From Tragulus kanchil (taxonomy: Eukaryota; Chordata; Mammalia; Artiodactyla; Tragulidae): a stretch of 64,000 bases of DNA. Below, one piece after another: positions 1 through 10,944 of this stretch. The notes below the pieces were generated by a model. That model ran no database searches and was not told where the DNA came from. It was given only the letters and a program-made list of their open reading frames with translations. A program made the position numbers and the translations under genes. Where the stretch lies: NCBI GenBank assembly GCA_022376925.1, contig JAIOJX010000002.1, forward strand, positions 40,200,501 through 40,264,500, in the 5' to 3' direction. Positions within the stretch are counted from its first letter, which is position 1; each line of letters starts with the position of its first letter.

Positions 1-97
1 GGAGTGGGTTGCCATTTCCTTCTCCAGGGGATCTTCTCAACTCAGATATCAAACTTGCATCTCCTACATTGGTACCGCTGAGTCACCTGGGAAGCCC
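1..97 (-). mobile_element. Bov-tA SINE, partial (minus), cut by the window start
   Basis: Read on the reverse strand this is the tRNA-derived head and central part of the ruminant Bov-tA SINE. The hallmarks are a head ending in the reverse complement of GGGCTTCCCAGGTG and a block resembling GGAGAAGGAAATGGCAACCC. The same piece recurs, complete, at 1019-1191. Confidence 0.85.
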
Positions 98-99
98 GT

Positions 100-513
100 G
101 ACCAAAGTTGGAAAATGTTAACTCTTAAAAAGAGACGAATAGGTGTGGGAGACGCAAAGTGAGGGGACTTCCTCCAAAGAGAATAATTATTAGAGTATTA
201 GCATAGATGGTGAGAAAGCCATCAGAGCCTCAGTTTTTCTAGGTCCTTTTCCTGAAGCCAAAGATGGGCAAAGATGAAGCCCAAGGCTGTGCCGGTTTCC
301 TACCAAATACCAGACAGTGGGCTATAAGTGAGTCCAACAAGGTGGTGATACAAAGCCAGCTGCTTAATACTGGGGAGGGATGAGGTGCCAATAATATCAA
401 ACATTGGAGCTCAGGGACCTGAATCTTTTAGATTCCACAATGCAGGCAGGCAACCTTAGGGTTCCTATAAACTAGGGATCCCCAACCTGCAGCAGATAAA
501 ACTCAAACAAATA
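100..513. other. Unassigned sequence (also at 1194-1607)
   Basis: No open frame of note and no repeat family that I recognise. The stretch is carried twice because it lies inside duplication A. Confidence 0.5.
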
Positions 514-802
514 GGGGTTCCTCTGGTGGCTCAGTGTATTAGAATCTGTCTACCACTGCAGGCAACATCGCTTTAATCCCTGATCCAGGAAGATCCCATA
601 TGCTGAGGAGCAACTAAGCCCCTGTGCCACAACTATTGCATGTGTGCTCTAGAGCCCATGCTCTGCAACAAGAGAAGCCACTGCAGTGAGAAGCCCATAC
701 ACCTCAGCTAGAGGGTAGCCCCACTCCCTGAACTGAAGAAGGCCTGCATGCAGCAGTGAAAACCCAGTGCAGTCAGAAATAAATAAAATTATTAAATCTT
801 AC
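514..802 (+). mobile_element. CHR-family (CHR-2-like) tRNA-derived SINE
   Basis: The element starts with the tRNA-like head (GGTTCCTCTGGTGGCTCAGT) and has a degenerate B-box-like segment. The body then matches the classic CHR order (GAGGAGCAACTAAGCCC, CTGCAACAAGAGAAGCCACTGCAGTGAGAAGCCC, given here in words only) and ends in an AAATAAATAAA-type tail. CHR SINEs are shared by cetaceans, hippos and ruminants. An identical copy lies at 1608-1896. Confidence 0.9.
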
Positions 803-892
803 AAAAAACAAAACCAAGCAAAGGATGTATTTGGAAGGAAAACTGTGGGTGAGGCGTGTTCTAATTTTGTTATTTACTTGCTTTGTTTGATT

Positions 893-976
893 TGTGGTAG
901 AATTGAACCGTAAAGAAAGCTGAGCACCAAAGAATTGAGTTTTTCCAACTGTGGTGCTGGAGAAGACTCTTGAGAG
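893..976 (+). mobile_element. BovB LINE 3' fragment, truncated at the duplication edge
   Basis: This matches the start of the BovB fragment found intact at 1987-2398: a ...GCTGAGCACCAAAGAATTGA... block followed by ...GTGGTGCTGGAGAAGACTC. It ends abruptly at the duplication junction rather than at a LINE end, so the truncation belongs to the duplication and not to retrotransposition. Confidence 0.85.
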
Positions 977-1018
977 TTCCCAGTTAGGAAACCCGAACAG
1001 AAAGCTGAAGCAGGTTTT

Positions 1019-1191
1019 ATCCGACTCTTTTAGATCCCATGGACTGTAACCCATCAAGCACCTCTATCCATGGGATTTCCCAGGCAAGAATGCTGGAGTG
1101 GGTTGCCATTTCCTTCTCCAGGGGATCTTCTCAACTCAGATATCAAACTTGCATCTCCTACATTGGTACCGCTGAGTCACCTGGGAAGCCC
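1019..1191 (-). mobile_element. Bov-tA SINE (minus)
   Basis: A fuller reverse-strand Bov-tA: BovA-derived 3' part (reverse of the GGCTACAGTCCATGGG-type block) at the left and the tRNA head at the right. It spans the A junction, which falls at 1094/1095. Confidence 0.88.
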
Positions 1192-1607
1192 GTGACCAAA
1201 GTTGGAAAATGTTAACTCTTAAAAAGAGACGAATAGGTGTGGGAGACGCAAAGTGAGGGGACTTCCTCCAAAGAGAATAATTATTAGAGTATTAGCATAG
1301 ATGGTGAGAAAGCCATCAGAGCCTCAGTTTTTCTAGGTCCTTTTCCTGAAGCCAAAGATGGGCAAAGATGAAGCCCAAGGCTGTGCCGGTTTCCTACCAA
1401 ATACCAGACAGTGGGCTATAAGTGAGTCCAACAAGGTGGTGATACAAAGCCAGCTGCTTAATACTGGGGAGGGATGAGGTGCCAATAATATCAAACATTG
1501 GAGCTCAGGGACCTGAATCTTTTAGATTCCACAATGCAGGCAGGCAACCTTAGGGTTCCTATAAACTAGGGATCCCCAACCTGCAGCAGATAAAACTCAA
1601 ACAAATA

Positions 1608-1896
1608 GGGGTTCCTCTGGTGGCTCAGTGTATTAGAATCTGTCTACCACTGCAGGCAACATCGCTTTAATCCCTGATCCAGGAAGATCCCATATGCTGA
1701 GGAGCAACTAAGCCCCTGTGCCACAACTATTGCATGTGTGCTCTAGAGCCCATGCTCTGCAACAAGAGAAGCCACTGCAGTGAGAAGCCCATACACCTCA
1801 GCTAGAGGGTAGCCCCACTCCCTGAACTGAAGAAGGCCTGCATGCAGCAGTGAAAACCCAGTGCAGTCAGAAATAAATAAAATTATTAAATCTTAC
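1608..1896 (+). mobile_element. CHR-family SINE, second copy in duplication A
   Basis: Base-for-base counterpart of the element at 514-802, offset by 1094. It is a product of the duplication and not an independent insertion. Confidence 0.9.
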
Positions 1897-1986
1897 AAAA
1901 AACAAAACCAAGCAAAGGATGTATTTGGAAGGAAAACTGTGGGTGAGGCGTGTTCTAATTTTGTTATTTACTTGCTTTGTTTGATT

Positions 1987-2398
1987 TGTGGTAGAATTGA
2001 ACCGTAAAGAAAGCTGAGCACCAAAGAATTGAGTTTTTCCAACTGTGGTGCTGGAGAAGACTCTTGAGAGTCCCTTGGACTGCAAGGAGATTGAAACAGT
2101 TAGTCCTACAGGAAATTAACCCTGAATATTCATTGGAAGAAGTGATGCTGAAGCTGAAACACCAACATTTTGGCCACTGGTGTGAAGAGTCAATTCATTG
2201 GAAAAAATTGTGATGCTAGGAAAGATAGAAGGCAGGAGAAGGGGACTACAGAGGATGAAATGACTGGACGGCATCACTGACTCCATGGACTTGCGTCTGA
2301 GCAGACTCCGGGAGATGGAGAAGAGCGGGGAAGCCTGGCATGCTGCAGTCCATGGGGTCACAAAGAGGTGAGCATGACTGCGAGACTGAGCAATGACA
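1987..2398 (+). mobile_element. BovB (RTE-type) LINE 3' end
   Basis: About 410 bases of the 3' end of BovB, the part encoding the last C-terminal residues of its reverse-transcriptase protein plus the short 3' tail. Recognisable blocks are the CTTGGACTGCAAGGAGAT segment, a degenerate TTTTGGCCAC segment, GGATGAAATGACTGGACGGCATCACTGACTCCATGGA (described, not restored) and the GCAGTCCATGGGGTCACAAAG end. Frames are broken, so it is a dead 5'-truncated insertion. Confidence 0.9.
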
Positions 2399-2399
2399 A

Positions 2400-3130
2400 C
2401 AGAATTCTCTGCTTATGAGCAAGGTGAGTTCTGCAAATAGGTACAGATACATAGTGGCGTTGCAGTTGCTATGAGGTATGAGGGTGAGATTGGAGAGAGA
2501 ACCATTGAGAGAAGGAAATATCTGTGTACAAGGAAAAGGGAGGAGGGCTGGCATTCAGCTCACCACAGGGCAGCCACACATCAGCAGAAAATGCGTGAGC
2601 AGGTCATATTCCTCATATTACTAGGATGAAATATATAGTACTAAACATAATATAGCATTAAATATGAAAATAAAATTTTTCTGCTTCATAGTTGTTTATA
2701 GTTTTTGTAATAATACTAAGGGCAGTATAACATTTATATTTTTAATGTATAAATGGCCTTATTATACTTTAAGTATTTATAGAAAATAGCATTACAAAAA
2801 TACTAAGTTACACAATTTTCTACATCTTGAGTTTTTGTATAAACAAAATTGCAATAATTAACATTGAAGCTAGTCATGAAAAGTCAAAAACTAAAATAAT
2901 TAAAGAGAATGTTAATTTTCGCTGTACTTGGAATACCAAAGAGCTTACTCACTTGTGATTTTTTTCCTGCCATAGTTTTTACATGAATGTTCCAGTAGAA
3001 AATGTTATGAATAAGCTGGTTTAAATTTGAAAATAATATTTGTTTTTATCGAATCTTTAAATGTGTTGTGTCATCTGATAAGGGTATAAGGTATTTCTTA
3101 TTTTTAAAATATTGACGTGTTTGCTGTATT
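2400..3130. other. AT-rich unassigned DNA
   Basis: Very A+T-rich single-copy sequence with many short stops in all frames. I see no repeat family, gene or regulatory element that I could defend. Confidence 0.5.
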
Positions 3131-3137
3131 AGACTCA

Positions 3138-3226
3138 CCCCAGTTAAAGATGATAAAACTCAAAGTGAGATTAAGGCATCTGCCCAACATTACCCAGCTT
3201 GTAGGCAAGTCTGGATAAAAATCCCA
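3138..3226 (-). mobile_element. MIR SINE relic (minus)
   Basis: The order 'GATGATAAAACTCAAAGTGAG', then 'TTAAGGCATCTGCCCAACATTACCCAGCT' (paraphrased from 3150-3200), then 'GTCTGGATAAAAATCCC' follows the reverse complement of the MIR core and 3' half at typical ancient-repeat divergence. Confidence 0.65.
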
Positions 3227-3261
3227 CTGAGCTACTCAAGGGATTGCATTTCTAACCTTTG

Positions 3262-3405
3262 TCCAACCCAGATGTGCATGTGAATTACTAATTCAGTATG
3301 TCTGACGTGGAGCCTGAGATCGTGCATTTCCCATGATCCCTCAGTGATGGGTATCCTGGTCATCCAAGAATGAGGTTTTACCAAACAAGACTCCTCTCTA
3401 GAGTT
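3262..3405. mobile_element. hAT-Charlie non-autonomous DNA transposon relic (MER5-like)
   Basis: The segment with ATTACTAATTCAGTATGTCTG, then GGAGCCTGAGATC..GCATTTCCC and a following TCCTGGTCATCCAAGAA resembles the body of MER5-type elements of the hAT-Charlie group. Orientation and exact ends cannot be set by eye. Confidence 0.5.
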
Positions 3406-3683
3406 CCACAGTTCAAAACGACAGTGATTACGTCTGTGAGACCAGGGCGTTCCTTAAGTGAGTCATTGCGATTCCTAATATAAAGAAGGAAAACTACATT
3501 AGCTGTTTAAAAACAAAATCACTTAGTGTTTGTCCTGTGGGTAGACGCTTATATTTTCTTTGGGCTCGTGGTTTCTATTTTGCTATTGTTTTTGTATTTC
3601 TCTCTTCAGCAGCGGTTCTCACCTTTGATCATACCAAGCAATGTGCTTAGCTGCTTATTATTTTCACTTCGTTTTCTGTCTCT

Positions 3684-3828
3684 CATATAAGCTGTAAAAT
3701 TCCACACAGGCAGGGAAGTTTCACTGTTTTGTTTACTGTTGCATCAAAGCCCTAAGAACAGTGCTTCACATGGTCAGAGACTGAGAAGAGATGCTCAGTA
3801 AGTATCTGTTGGATAAATTCATGAACTT
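3684..3828 (+). mobile_element. L2 LINE 3' end relic
   Basis: The order TAAGCTGTAAAATTCC, CAGGCAGGGAAGTTTCACTG, ACAGTGCTTCACATGG and GCTCAGTAAGTATCTGTTGG matches the conserved 3' tail of mammalian L2 (gaining start of a 'last change / total held / commonest tail' pattern ending in a ...TTGTTGAAT-like terminus), with divergence expected of an old insertion. Confidence 0.6.
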
Positions 3829-4929
3829 AAAAGATCTGCTTGGCTGAGAGGACTGAAGGAATGGCTATTGGCTTTCCTTCGGTGCCGGTAGAAAGAAGAG
3901 AAAAACATCCCGTTGAGAAACTGTAACCAAAATCCAGGCTTCACTTGAATTTGGAGCTTGAGTTTGAACTCCCTGGATTTCTGAAAACCTCAGCAGAATT
4001 TATTGAGGACTAGCCTATATTGCCACTACGCACCTGGCAGAAACAAATGTCCATTTGTTTCCAAGAAGCAGACCTTTGACCCAGGAATCACACATTTCCA
4101 ATATACCCCTAAAATGTGAACTCAAAGCAAAACAAAATGGAACCAAAAACAAAACAAAACAAAACAAAAAACCCACTGAAGTAAGAACAGATACCTTGAA
4201 GCCAGAATGAGCTCTAGGCATCATAGTCACAGTTGCAAAGCTTTGAGTCATGAAGTCTCAGATGAGGAAATAAAACAAGAGAAAGCAGAAGGCAGAGAAG
4301 GATAAACCCAGACAGAAATTCCCTAAGTAAGAAGGTAGAAATGAATCCAAATATATGGCTTATCTTTATAAATGTAGGGATTGATTATTCACTGAAAAAT
4401 TATAAAGTGTCAACTTTTTAAACATATGGCATAACACAGTTAAGATGTAGAAAATGAAATGTAGAACATAAGAAGCCCACCCATTAAATAAAATTGTAAA
4501 GCCATATTAATATCAGAAAAGTAAAACTTTAACAAAAGAAAGCATTGCCAAAGGTAAGAGTGACTGCTACATAAGGACAATAAATAATCAAGAAGACATA
4601 ACTTGATGCTTGTATCCAATGAATATCCTAGCCTTAGAATACATAGTTCACACATTAACAGACCTACAAGGAGATGCTGACTCATCTATAAGAATAGAAA
4701 AGGACTTTATCACTATTTCCCAATTAGTGATGATCATTAAAATCTGTGAGGTAGTTCACTAGAAACATTATTTGGAAAATGCTCATAGGAAAAAAATATG
4801 TTAGCAGCAAACTGTATGCTATACAAATATCTATTAATATCAAAAGGAAAGTCTACTATGATATATATTGAACTTTTCAATATCTTTCCAAGAGGAATGA
4901 AAATTATAACTGAATGCTAACAGCAGTTT

Positions 4930-4960
<31 letters not shown>
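3829..4960. other. AT-rich unassigned DNA with small simple repeats
   Basis: Nothing gene-like. It holds an (AAAAC)n tract at about 4144-4173 and an alternating TA tract at about 4928-4961. The rest is A+T-rich. L1-derived sequence may extend left from 4962, but I cannot align it reliably. Confidence 0.5.

Positions 4961-4961
<1 letters not shown>
4928..4961. repeat. (TA)n microsatellite
   Basis: Nearly pure alternating TA of about 34 bases with a single C interruption, just left of an L1 3' fragment. Confidence 0.9.
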
Positions 4962-5225
4962 ATAGTCAATAATAGGAAACAATCCAGATGTCCATCAACA
5001 AATGAGTTGTAAATTATGGTACATCAATACCATGGGATACTATGAAGCAGTAGAAAGATAAAAATACTAATACATAACAACTTGCGTGGATCTTGAGGGA
5101 ATACTGTTGACAAAAAAAGACCAATCTCAAAAGATCCATAATGTATGATTGCATTTACATAACATTCTTGCAATGACAAAATTATATACATGGAAAAAAG
5201 TTAATGATTACAGGGGATTGGTTAC
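4962..5225 (+). mobile_element. L1 3'-region relic
   Basis: Matches the sense strand of old L1 3' ends in order: CCAGATGTCCATCAACAAATGA, a GGTACATCAATACCATGGGATACTATGAAGCAGTA block, 'CAACTTGCGTGGATCTTGAGGG', 'CCAATCTCAAAAGATCCATAATGTATGATT' and 'TTACAGGGGATTGG'. The divergence points to an old, pre-ruminant subfamily. Confidence 0.8.
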
Positions 5226-5725
5226 TTGGAAATAAAATCATCATCATTTACCTTTTGGCGCCAATGGACCCTTTAAAATATTTAATATTTTAAGTCTTTT
5301 TATTCATTTTATATGAGTAGTAATAAAGGAATAAAGAAAAGCAACTTATCAGAAATTGTGATAAAATTAAATCATAGCAAATCCAAAATTTATTCCTAAT
5401 TTCCCAGGTTTTCAATTTATTTGTACCCAAAATGGGCAAAAGAACAGTCATCATGGATCTGGAAAAATATCCATCCCATAAATACTAATACTAGATTCCT
5501 AATATGTTAATCCCAGCATAGCACTACTAGTGTTTTCTCCTGCATTTCACCAGCAAAATGAATGATTTTTGAAACCTCTGATGACTCATAATTATCTCGA
5601 AGAGAAGACTTTCATCTTCTTGCTATATTCTTGCATCTTTCATTTTTATTTATAAACATGACTCAGAAAGATCTATCCAATAATTTTTAAATATTTACAC
5701 CATTTGTTCCCTTCCAATGATTTTT
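5226..5725. other. Unassigned AT-rich DNA
   Basis: No feature seen. Single-copy in the window and ends where duplication B begins. Confidence 0.5.
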
Positions 5726-6309
5726 GTTTAACCACTTGCCTCATTGTTTGTCAACTTCTGAAGAGTGTCAAGTAAATTTTGGGACCTAAACACAATGAAG
5801 AACGAAAAAAATAAATTGGAATGGGCCAGAGTCTTGTCACAAGGTACTGCATGATGAAATCCTTTCTGTTGAATGCCTAAACTGATATGAACATGATTAT
5901 TATTTATTTCCACTTTTACTTAGACATATGTGGTCTATTCATACAATCCTAAGCTTGAGAAAATTTCTAGGATATTGTCATTTGAATGTTTTTCTGATGT
6001 TACACTTACACAATCAGACTCATTCAGCCTGAGTTACAGTCTCAAGTGCTGCTGTTGGCTCTCCTTTCTGATTTTTACAAATAACTGTGACATGCCTTTC
6101 ACTGCCAGGTTTTTTCTTTTTGTATTTTTAGTGAAGGATAAAAAATTCATTCTCAGCTATTTCCAATAAAATTTAGAAAAGAGTCTATGAAGATGGTGTC
6201 TCTAGTCTTTGATACATTTGTGAAAATGCAGAACTCTGGGCAAAGCAGTAAGAAAACTGAATGATAACATAATAGGGATAGTTTGCTGTGCTTTTGTATC
6301 ATCCTTTGA

Positions 6310-6529
6310 ACCAGTGGGAGGCAAATTTTGGCTGTAAAGAGCCACATAGTAAATATTTTAGCTTTGGGGCCTGTGTAGTCTATGGCATATTGTCTCAAAA
6401 AGTCTTTGTAGCATGAAAACAGATCTTGGCAATACATACTATGTGCACTTGGAGGTGATCTCATAAATCTTTATTTACAAAATCAGGAGGAATGCTGGAT
6501 TTGATCCACAGCTGCAGTATGCCAGACCT
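6310..6529. mobile_element. hAT-Charlie non-autonomous DNA transposon relic (MER-type), copy 1
   Basis: Contains GGCTGTAAAGAGCCACATAG, TAAATATTTTAGCTTTGGGG, a AATCTTTATTTACAAAATCAGG block and ends TGCAGTATGCCAGACCTG. This is the order found in the abundant 'remaining count of gone pieces' type hAT MITEs with a terminal ...GCCGACCCCTG-like end. I am sure of the class but not of the exact family name. Confidence 0.65.
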
Positions 6530-7395
6530 GCTTAAGGATTATCTAATTCTTTTGGTTCCTTATTATTTCAGTATATATCAGCCTCCTTGGGAATGATTTC
6601 TGTGCAGCAATGAATATCCATTAGACCATCATTAGAAAGCAAAATAAACATAACAAAGGATACATAGGATATTGAAAAATAAGTCACTAAGCTCCCCTAA
6701 TGTATCTGAGGTTTATAAAAGGATCAAATGATTCAACAAAAAAATTGCAAAGAAGAATTTTTCAGTAGAAAATTAGTCATCTTCTTGCAAGTTTAAATTT
6801 TTTTTTTTTGGGTTTAACCACTTGCCTCATTGTTTGTCAACTTCTGAAGAGTGTCAAGTAAATTTTGGGACCTAAACACAATGAAGAACGAAAAAAATAA
6901 ATTGGAATGGGCCAGAGTCTTGTCACAAGGTACTGCATGATGAAATCCTTTCTGTTGAATGCCTAAACTGATATGAACATGATTATTATTTATTTCCACT
7001 TTTACTTAGACATATGTGGTCTATTCATACAATCCTAAGCTTGAGAAAATTTCTAGGATATTGTCATTTGAATGTTTTTCTGATGTTACACTTACACAAT
7101 CAGACTCATTCAGCCTGAGTTACAGTCTCAAGTGCTGCTGTTGGCTCTCCTTTCTGATTTTTACAAATAACTGTGACATGCCTTTCACTGCCAGGTTTTT
7201 TCTTTTTGTATTTTTAGTGAAGGATAAAAAATTCATTCTCAGCTATTTCCAATAAAATTTAGAAAAGAGTCTATGAAGATGGTGTCTCTAGTCTTTGATA
7301 CATTTGTGAAAATGCAGAACTCTGGGCAAAGCAGTAAGAAAACTGAATGATAACATAATAGGGATAGTTTGCTGTGCTTTTGTATCATCCTTTGA

Positions 7396-7615
7396 ACCAG
7401 TGGGAGGCAAATTTTGGCTGTAAAGAGCCACATAGTAAATATTTTAGCTTTGGGGCCTGTGTAGTCTATGGCATATTGTCTCAAAAAGTCTTTGTAGCAT
7501 GAAAACAGATCTTGGCAATACATACTATGTGCACTTGGAGGTGATCTCATAAATCTTTATTTACAAAATCAGGAGGAATGCTGGATTTGATCCACAGCTG
7601 CAGTATGCCAGACCT
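7396..7615. mobile_element. hAT-Charlie relic, copy 2 (in duplication B)
   Basis: Counterpart of 6310-6529, offset 1086, with no independent history. Confidence 0.65.
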
Positions 7616-7865
7616 GCTTAAGGATTATCTAATTCTTTTGGTTCCTTATTATTTCAGTATATATCAGCCTCCTTGGGAATGATTTCTGTGCAGCAATGAA
7701 TATCCATTAGACCATCATTAGAAAGCAAAATAAACATAACAAAGGATACATAGGATATTGAAAAATAAGTCACTAAGCTCCCCTAATGTTTCTGAGGTTT
7801 ATAAAAGGGTCCAATGATTCAACATAAAAATTGCAAAGTAGAATTTTTCAGTTGAAAATTAGTCA

Positions 7866-8338
7866 ATTTTATTTTTGGTTGTTGAATGACATCTAAGTAA
7901 GAATAAAATAATGAAATGCCAGTTTTTGTAAATACTTCTCACAGCATAAAAATAACTCAAAGTTCAGTGGATGCTGGTGGTGGACTTTTTATCTGGGCAT
8001 AAAGGAAGTTTTTGCATTGCTGTGAAAAAAAAATGGACCCTCTCTTCTAGCTTTTTCCTGCAAAATTGTTGTCCGATCACAAGTCCTAGCACCACAGAGG
8101 ATGCAAAATATCACCTGGAGGTGAGTACCCAGAGCAGCTCGTGGGCCAGCAATTAAGCTTTGCAATAGCAGCCAGGTGAGACAAATGTGCCTTTTTATAA
8201 AGCTATGATACACCATGACAAAGGGAATCCAGGATATTAATCCTGGGAATCTTGAGTAATACTAAACTGACTCAATTTTAGTGGCAACCCTTACTTCCCA
8301 TTAGAAGGCAAACATATCCCTTCTGAAGAAATTTTGGA
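7866..8338. other. Unassigned single-copy DNA
   Basis: Between duplications B and C. A 61-75 codon frame on either strand around 7971-8216 is no longer than chance. No repeat is recognised. Confidence 0.5.
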
Positions 8339-10475
8339 GAATTTAAGCTCTCAGGACACAGGCAAACTAAGACTGAGCACAACACAACACATGAGCAAAA
8401 TCTAGTGTAGGGAAAAAAACACAGTAGAAACAGAATAGAAATATTGTGCCTACACCTTTAGATCCTCAAGTTAGGTGTTGTAATGATTATATAAAAATAT
8501 AAAATGCAAAAAAGGACACATCACGATAGCACAAATATAATCAAATTGTAGAGCGTCAGATTGATCAGAGAGGTTTGAAAAGATATCTTTCCCTCTCTCT
8601 CACCTCCGTATATACACATATGATATTATAGATGTCATCTCCTAATCTTGATCACCAACTTTGGTTGATTTTTCATCCTAAATTTTTCTGTCTCAAAGCA
8701 TCTCTGTCTTCCATGGTCCCACCATACCTTCTCCCAGGCTCTCCTCTGGATTCTGCAATATATTTCAAATTGGGGTCCCTGCTTCAGTTCTCAGCTCCTC
8801 ACCCTCACTCGCTGAAAGTGGAGGGAGTTTATTTTTCAAATATGCATCTATTTAAGTTACTTCCTCCCTCCTATCACAACTACCTACCACCACCTTTTCA
8901 GAAAGTGGGTGATGATCTTGGGAGAAGATTCAACCAGTGTTGGGCTGCCTAGATTTTTGCCTCCCCACCCTGATGTCCTCCCTTCCATCCACCCACATAT
9001 GAACCATCTTCCACCCCTTCTTGGATCTTCTGTAGTTGCTGTAATGTTCTGGCCTCCTCCCATTCTTTCTTCCTGAAATCCCACTCCTCCTACGTGAAAC
9101 CATCACCAGGTCCTCACAGGAATCCTGTACTTTCCTCCTTGGATGCTCCCTTTGTAATAGAAAACCACAGCACTATGTATTCCTACTTGAGACTTATTTT
9201 CAAGAGTGTAACTATGTGTTCATCTGAGTGACTATTACTAGTGTCCTTCCAGCCTACCAACTGAAGATCCCAAGAGGGAAGGAAACAAAGAGGTTTTGGC
9301 TTACATAATGCCTGTCATATTGTGGGCTTCAAAATATATTTACCAAGGAAAATGACTGAATAATTAGTGTTTATGTGATGAAAGCATAATTGGACCAAAG
9401 AAAATGTCACTGAATTTAAGCTCTCAGGACACAGGCAAACTAAGACTGAGCACAACACAACACATGAGCAAAATCTAGTGTAGGAAAAAACACAGTAGAA
9501 ACAGAATAGAAATATTGTGCCTACACCTTTAGATCCTCAAGTTAGGTGTTGTAATGATTATATAAAAATATAAAATGCAAAAAAGGACACATCACGATAG
9601 CACAAATATAATCAAATTGTAGAGCGTCAGATTGATCAGAGAGGTTTGAAAAGATATCTTTCCCTCTCTCTCACCTCCGTATATACACATATGATATTAT
9701 AGATGTCATCTCCTAATCTTGATCACCAACTTTGGTTGATTTTTCATCCTAAATTTTTCTGTCTCAAAGCATCTCTGTCTTCCATGGTCCCACCATACCT
9801 TCTCCCAGGCTCTCCTCTGGATTCTGCAATATATTTCAAATTGGGGTCCCTGCTTCAGTTCTCAGCTCCTCACCCTCACTCGCTGATAGTGGAGGGAGTT
9901 TTTTTTTCAAATATGCATCTATTTAAGTTACTTCCTCCCTCCTATCACAACTACCTACCACCACCTTTTCAGAAAGTGGGTGATGATCTTGGGAGAAGAT
10001 TCAACCAGTGTTGGGCTGCCTAGATTTTTGCCTCCCCACCCTGATGTCCTCCCTTCCATCCACCCACATATGAACCATCTTCCACCCCTTCTTGGATCTT
10101 CTGTAGTTGCTGTAATGTTCTGGCCTCCTCCCATTCTTTCTTCCTGAAATCCCACTCCTCCTACGTGAAACCATCACCAGGTCCTCACAGGAATCCTGTA
10201 CTTTCCTCCTTGGATGCTCCCTTTGTAATAGAAAACCACAGCACTATGTATTCCTACTTGAGACTTATTTTCAAGAGTGTAACTATGTGTTCATCTGAGT
10301 GACTATTACTAGTGTCCTTCCAGCCTACCAACTGAAGATCCCAAGAGGGAAGGAAACAAAGAGGTTTTGGCTTACATAATGCCTGTCATATTGTGGGCTT
10401 CAAAATATATTTACCAAGGAAAATGACTGAATAATTAGTGTTTATGTGATGAAAGCATAATTGGACCAAAGAAAT
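8339..10475. repeat. Direct duplication C (copies 8339-9402 and 9412-10475)
   Basis: About 1064 bases are repeated, with only 9 bases between copies. The offset changes from 1073 to 1071 because the first copy has one extra G and one extra A in the GGGAAAAAAA tract near 8410. Two substitutions occur near 8816 and 8832. The content is L2-like sequence and A+T-rich flanks. Confidence 0.97.
8640..9370 (+). mobile_element. L2-like LINE relic (also at 9711-10440)
   Basis: A long pyrimidine-rich stretch with TCCCAGGCTCTCCTC, AGGTCCTCACAGGAATCC and a final part reading like the L2 3' tail (AGAGGGAAGGAAACAAAGAGG, TAATGCCTGTCATATTGTGG, AATATATTTACCAAGG). The similarity is by composition and block order only. 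The 106-codon frame starting at 8632 is probably a by-product of this composition. Confidence 0.4.
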
Positions 10476-10878
10476 GCTCCTATCGTTACTGTCACATGAA
10501 TATCAGTTTGTTAAATGAAGAGATCAACGTGCTATGCCACCAACATAAAAACAAACAAAATGGATGGAGCAAATGGATTCTGGATTCATTATTTTTTATT
10601 ATGGATGACACTGGGAGCATCGCTTGTCATTGAGAATTAAATGGGTATTAAATAAACGGATATTTACATAACTGATTTGCATTTTTTAAATGAGTACATT
10701 TAATTCCCATATATATGGCTATAAGAGAGAAACAGAATCCTCATTACTCTGGACAATAATTCAGTTCTGAAAAATTTATCGTAAATGTTCTCGCCTCTCC
10801 CCGCGATGACTTTGACCTGGCCAGGCTGTCTGTCCTCAGTTGTTGCTTCCTTCTCACAGTCCTGCCTCTATTTTCAGT
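10476..10878. other. Unassigned single-copy DNA
   Basis: A+T-rich, with no gene or repeat that I recognise. It ends at duplication D. Confidence 0.5.
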
Positions 10879-10944
10879 TCACTGTAAACCCTACCCTGCC
10901 TCTGCTTCTGATTTCAGAGCTGCTTTTCTTTTAAGCCTTTATTT

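Larger units (their letters stand above)
1..2070. repeat. Direct duplication A (copies 1-976 and 1095-2070)
   Basis: The 976-base segment at the window start recurs essentially unchanged 1094 bases later. The first copy stops inside a BovB fragment at about 976, whereas the second continues through the whole BovB fragment. The 118 bases between the copies (977-1094) hold a short unique piece and the first part of a minus-strand Bov-tA SINE, so the second copy starts mid-SINE. Because copy 1 begins at the window edge, its true left limit is unknown. The segment contains a Bov-tA piece, an otherwise featureless 100-513 stretch, and a CHR SINE. Confidence 0.97.
5726..7865. repeat. Direct duplication B (copies 5726-6779 and 6812-7865)
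   Basis: 1054 bases are repeated with an offset of 1086. The copies are identical over most of their length, but the last 80 bases of the first copy carry about six substitutions against the second (for example around 6713, 6729 and 6746-6767). A 32-base filler (6780-6811) containing a run of T separates them. The content is unassigned sequence plus one hAT relic. Confidence 0.97.

Noticed and set aside
1..2070. Paired LTRs of a provirus (direct repeats of about 1 kb)
   Set aside because: The repeats are adjacent, lack TG...CA ends, and contain internal SINEs. No retroviral internal genes lie between them. The same applies to the other 1.1-kb pairs.
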